Shown piece after piece: positions 22,707-24,756 of a DNA stretch of 24,756 nucleotides (positions within the stretch are counted from its first letter, which is position 1; each line of letters opens with the position of its first letter). The stretch comes from JAJFVC01 sp039698075. Its GTDB lineage: Bacteria; Planctomycetota; Planctomycetia; Pirellulales; Thermoguttaceae. The notes beneath the pieces were generated by a model. The model saw only the letters and a program-made list of their open reading frames with translations, did not search any database and had not been told where the DNA came from. The stretch is from NCBI GenBank assembly GCA_039698075.1, contig JBDKTJ010000035.1, forward strand, positions 1-24,756. The letters run 5' to 3'. Both the position numbers and the translations under genes were made by a program.

Positions 22707-22734
22707 AAATTAGCGAATATTCTTGAATTGACAA
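22707..22734 (-). promoter_or_regulatory. Candidate promoter of the RRM gene
   Basis: TTGTCA (22734-22729), 16-base spacer and TAATTT (22712-22707) on the minus strand, in AT-rich DNA that stands out from its surroundings. The -10 match is weak (three of six). Confidence 0.35.
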
Positions 22735-22765
22735 CCAATCACACCACCCACAAGAGCGGACATTC

Positions 22766-22794
22766 TTGACATTCCTTGCCCTTCGTTCTCTAAT
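22766..22794 (+). promoter_or_regulatory. Sigma70-type promoter for the membrane protein gene
   Basis: TTGACA at 22766-22771 (perfect), a 17-base spacer and TCTAAT at 22789-22794 (five of six). It predicts a start near 22801 and a short leader containing AAAAGGA before the ATG at 22816. Confidence 0.65.
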
Positions 22795-22815
22795 CCTCTC
22801 CAAAAGGATGGATCC

Positions 22816-24582
22816 ATGGCCAAGTTCGGCTGTCTGCCTCGATTTCCCGTCGTGGTCGGTCTGTTGGCAATTGCCGTCGTTTGGGGACATCGCCGCTACT
22901 GCGATGCGCCGCTGGGACCATGTCTCTCGGCCGATTCCCATCGGGCCCTGTCCGGATGGCTCTCGAATCCAGCCGACAACATGAGCTACAGCGCGTGGGC
23001 GGAACAGGCCAAGCGGGGCGACTGGCTGTTTTCCGACCTATTCACGACCGACCCGCACGCCCAGGTCTATTTCAATCCCTATTTTCAGTTGGTCGGCCAT
23101 TGCGCCCAATGGTTTCACATCGAGTCGATCGCCGTCATGCACCTGTTGGCGATCGCCTCGGCACTGCTGGCGGCCGTGTTGGTTTACGATGTGAGCCGCA
23201 GCCTGGGATGGTCGACGCTGGCCGCTCGAACCAGTTGCCTGCTGGTCATGTTTTCGTCGGGCTGGACGGCCTGGTTTGCGATGACCGGCGCAAAATTCGA
23301 GGGGGCGGATTTCGGCTACGGCGATCTGTTCGCCTGCAACAATTTCGCCACCGGCCCTTATCAGGCCTTCGCCGCGTTGGTTCAAATGCTTCTGGTGTGG
23401 AGTCTGATTCGCGCCGAACAGGCGTGTGACGCGAAGAGTTCCAGCCGCATTGGTCTGTTGACGCTCGTGGCGGTCGCCGCCGCCGCGACCACGACCGTTC
23501 GCCCCTATGGGATCGTCTTGCCGCTGGTGTCTTACGTCGCCTATGTGTTCTTGTCGGTGTGGTCCGCGGTCGGCAACGAACCGCTTGCCTGGCGTCCGCG
23601 ATTCCAGGTAATGACGGCGCTGGCCTTTGGCGCTTTGCCCACGCTGGCTTACACCGATTGGCTGACCCATTTGCCCGTTTGGCATTATTTCGCCGCCCAA
23701 TCACTGGCCAATCCGAAGCTGGCATTGTTTTGGACGATCGGCTTCGGCTCAACGCTGTTCCTGTCGCTTTGGGGCATTCACCTGATCGCAAGAAACCTAC
23801 GTCGCGTTCCACCGGCGTCGTGGCTGGCGCTGTGGGTGTGCATGGCGGTCGGCGGCTTCATCTTTTTCGAGCTTCGATGCACAACAAAACTGCTGGAGGG
23901 CGCCTTCGTCGCCATGAGCCTGCTGGCCGGATTGGCCGTGCAGGAAATCGTCCAAGACATCCGCCAGCTTCGGCCCCAATGGATGCGGGCCGCGTCCTAC
24001 TTCCTGTTGACGGCGTTCGCCCTCAGCGGCGTCCCTTCCTACTTCCTTTACTTGCACAGCTTTCAAAACCGCGCCGACCACTATGACCCTGAAATCGTCG
24101 AAGCAACCGCGGCTTTGGCCGAACAACCGGACGTCGCGTTGCTGACCGACGCCATCACCGGCAATCGCCTTCCCGGACTGCGGGGCGTGCGCGTCTGGGC
24201 CGGCCATTGGTCCCTGACGCCCAAGTATCGCGACAAGGCCCGACAGCTCGAAGAGGCGGGCATCTCCGCCGGCGTCGGCACGGAAGACGACCCCATCTGG
24301 ATCTGCTTGAAAGACGCCGTCTTCACGCAAGCCCAACGGGCCGCGCCGCACGACGTCGATCGCATGAAATCCAAACTGTTGGATCTATTGACGACGTCCC
24401 AGTGCGGCTATCTGTTGGTGAACCGCCGAACGCCGGCCTACCGCCTGGCGAAAGACTCGCTGTTGTTGCCTGTCGTGAAGGAAACCGATCGTTGGACGCT
24501 CTTTCGCGCCGACTTTCTTTCCCGCTTGCAACACCCGCCCGTTCATCAGGCGAATCTTTCCGACAACAAATCGCCGCGTTGA
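22816..24582 (+). CDS. Multi-pass membrane protein, GT-C glycosyltransferase-like
   Basis: 588 aa; AAAAGGA eight bases before the ATG. About ten transmembrane segments: residues ~10-24 (PVVVGLLAIAVVWG), then ~105-125 (IAVMHLLAIASALLAAVLVY) and ~140-155, further ones through ~210-420 (LLTLVAVAAAATTTVRPYGI, LALFWTIGFGSTLFLSLWGI, WLALWVCMAVGGFIFFELRC, ASYFLLTAFALSGVPSYFLY). A large polar loop after the first segment (DNMSYSAWAEQAKRGDWLFS, DPHAQVYFNPYFQLVGH) is where GT-C enzymes keep their catalytic acidic residues; the C-terminal ~150 residues are soluble. This fits transferases that use polyprenyl-phosphate sugars, but family and substrate cannot be fixed. The gene appears to stand alone under its own promoter. 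Confidence 0.75.
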   Translation: MAKFGCLPRFPVVVGLLAIAVVWGHRRYCDAPLGPCLSADSHRALSGWLSNPADNMSYSAWAEQAKRGDWLFSDLFTTDPHAQVYFNPYFQLVGHCAQWFHIESIAVMHLLAIASALLAAVLVYDVSRSLGWSTLAARTSCLLVMFSSGWTAWFAMTGAKFEGADFGYGDLFACNNFATGPYQAFAALVQMLLVWSLIRAEQACDAKSSSRIGLLTLVAVAAAATTTVRPYGIVLPLVSYVAYVFLSVWSAVGNEPLAWRPRFQVMTALAFGALPTLAYTDWLTHLPVWHYFAAQSLANPKLALFWTIGFGSTLFLSLWGIHLIARNLRRVPPASWLALWVCMAVGGFIFFELRCTTKLLEGAFVAMSLLAGLAVQEIVQDIRQLRPQWMRAASYFLLTAFALSGVPSYFLYLHSFQNRADHYDPEIVEATAALAEQPDVALLTDAITGNRLPGLRGVRVWAGHWSLTPKYRDKARQLEEAGISAGVGTEDDPIWICLKDAVFTQAQRAAPHDVDRMKSKLLDLLTTSQCGYLLVNRRTPAYRLAKDSLLLPVVKETDRWTLFRADFLSRLQHPPVHQANLSDNKSPR

Positions 24583-24612
24583 ACGAACGTTCGCGGTTCA
24601 CGCGCAACCGCG

Positions 24613-24756
24613 TCAATCGGCGGCGGCCAAGGCGGGCCGCGTCGTCGAGGACAAGCCCGCCGCCGGCCACACGTGGTTCAACGACTCAGCGGCTTGCCGA
24701 ACGACCGCCTCCCGGCGATGATTGGCAAAAACGCCGTGCGAAGGCCGAACCGTGAC
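24613..24756 (-). CDS. Possible C-terminal end of a gene, rest outside window
   Basis: On the minus strand a frame is open from the right edge to a TGA at 24615-24613 (47 residues visible: VTVRPSHGVFANHRREAVV... LNHVWPAAGL... ALAAAD). It would be convergent to the membrane protein gene with a 30-base gap. Other frames in this GC-rich tail are also open, so this is a tentative call. Confidence 0.3.
   Translation of the reverse strand, partial: VTVRPSHGVFANHRREAVVRQAAESLNHVWPAAGLSSTTRPALAAAD

Larger units (their letters stand above)
22457..22815. other. Divergent intergenic region: RRM leader and two promoters
   Basis: This 359-bp gap has no credible gene. On the minus strand a candidate promoter (TTGTCA 22734-22729, 16-base spacer, TAATTT 22712-22707) would make a leader of ~240 nt for the RRM gene. 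In it, GCCCTCG (22635-22629 on the minus strand) pairs with CGAGGGC (22623-22617) and is followed by CCTTTGTTTTT, a terminator-like structure. At the right end is the plus-strand promoter at 22766-22794. Confidence 0.5.

Noticed and set aside
24207..24755. Plus-strand frame open to the right edge
   Set aside because: It overlaps the end of the membrane protein gene in another frame and is Arg-rich; no start or ribosome binding site supports it.

Overview
The window looks like chromosomal DNA of a planctomycete (Planctomycetota, probably near Pirellulales). It is GC-rich. It carries a compact flotillin (floA)/nfeD operon, an ECF sigma factor with a membrane anti-sigma partner and a PDZ protein, a glycine-rich RRM protein, an AP-endonuclease-2-type sugar isomerase, a HEAT-repeat secreted protein and a GT-C-like membrane protein. 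The taxonomic call rests on gene style and content only. I see no rRNA, tRNA, CRISPR array, transposase or integrase.

Layout. (1) Positions 1-4808, minus strand: a virion structural module. Read in transcription order it holds a small DUF2292-like protein, a hairpin terminator, a head maturation protease fused to a scaffold-like coiled coil, a capsid decoration-like protein, a major capsid protein, an unknown 226-aa protein and a LamG-fold protein that runs off the left edge. (2) 4873-7338: two divergent genes that look chromosomal, a secreted HEAT-repeat protein (minus) and a membrane-anchored EEP-fold protein that appears to have lost key catalytic residues (plus). (3) 7451-14628, plus strand: a promoter and short structured RNA/terminator, then nine tightly packed genes. 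These are an HTH/zinc-ribbon regulator, a permuted NlpC/P60-type (YiiX-like) hydrolase, a 110-aa unknown, a secreted papain-like C1 protease, a holin-like protein, a ParB-like protein, an ABC-ATPase/GNAT fusion, and the small and large terminase subunits. (4) 14646-18089, minus strand: nfeD, floA, a membrane/coiled-coil protein and a T2SS-F-type protein, in that transcription order. (5) 18234-20456, plus strand: ECF sigma, anti-sigma and PDZ protein, ending at a strong hairpin. (6) 20568-22456, minus strand: isomerase, unknown small protein and RRM protein. (7) 22816 to the end: a large membrane protein (plus) and a possible gene tail (minus).

How it fits together. Modules 1 and 3 look like the two halves of one tailed-phage-derived system: capsid assembly on one strand; lysis, regulation and DNA packaging on the other. 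They diverge from a pair of chromosomal-looking genes. No portal, tail, integrase, repressor/Cro pair or replication gene is visible between or beside them. The packaging module abuts the floA operon by 17 bp. A split, domesticated, gene-transfer-agent-like element is the most interesting reading; a decayed prophage or a larger prophage with the rest outside the window are the alternatives. Degenerate GGGATTAGG-type intergenic repeats, all G-rich on the plus strand, occur in both modules and before nfeD.
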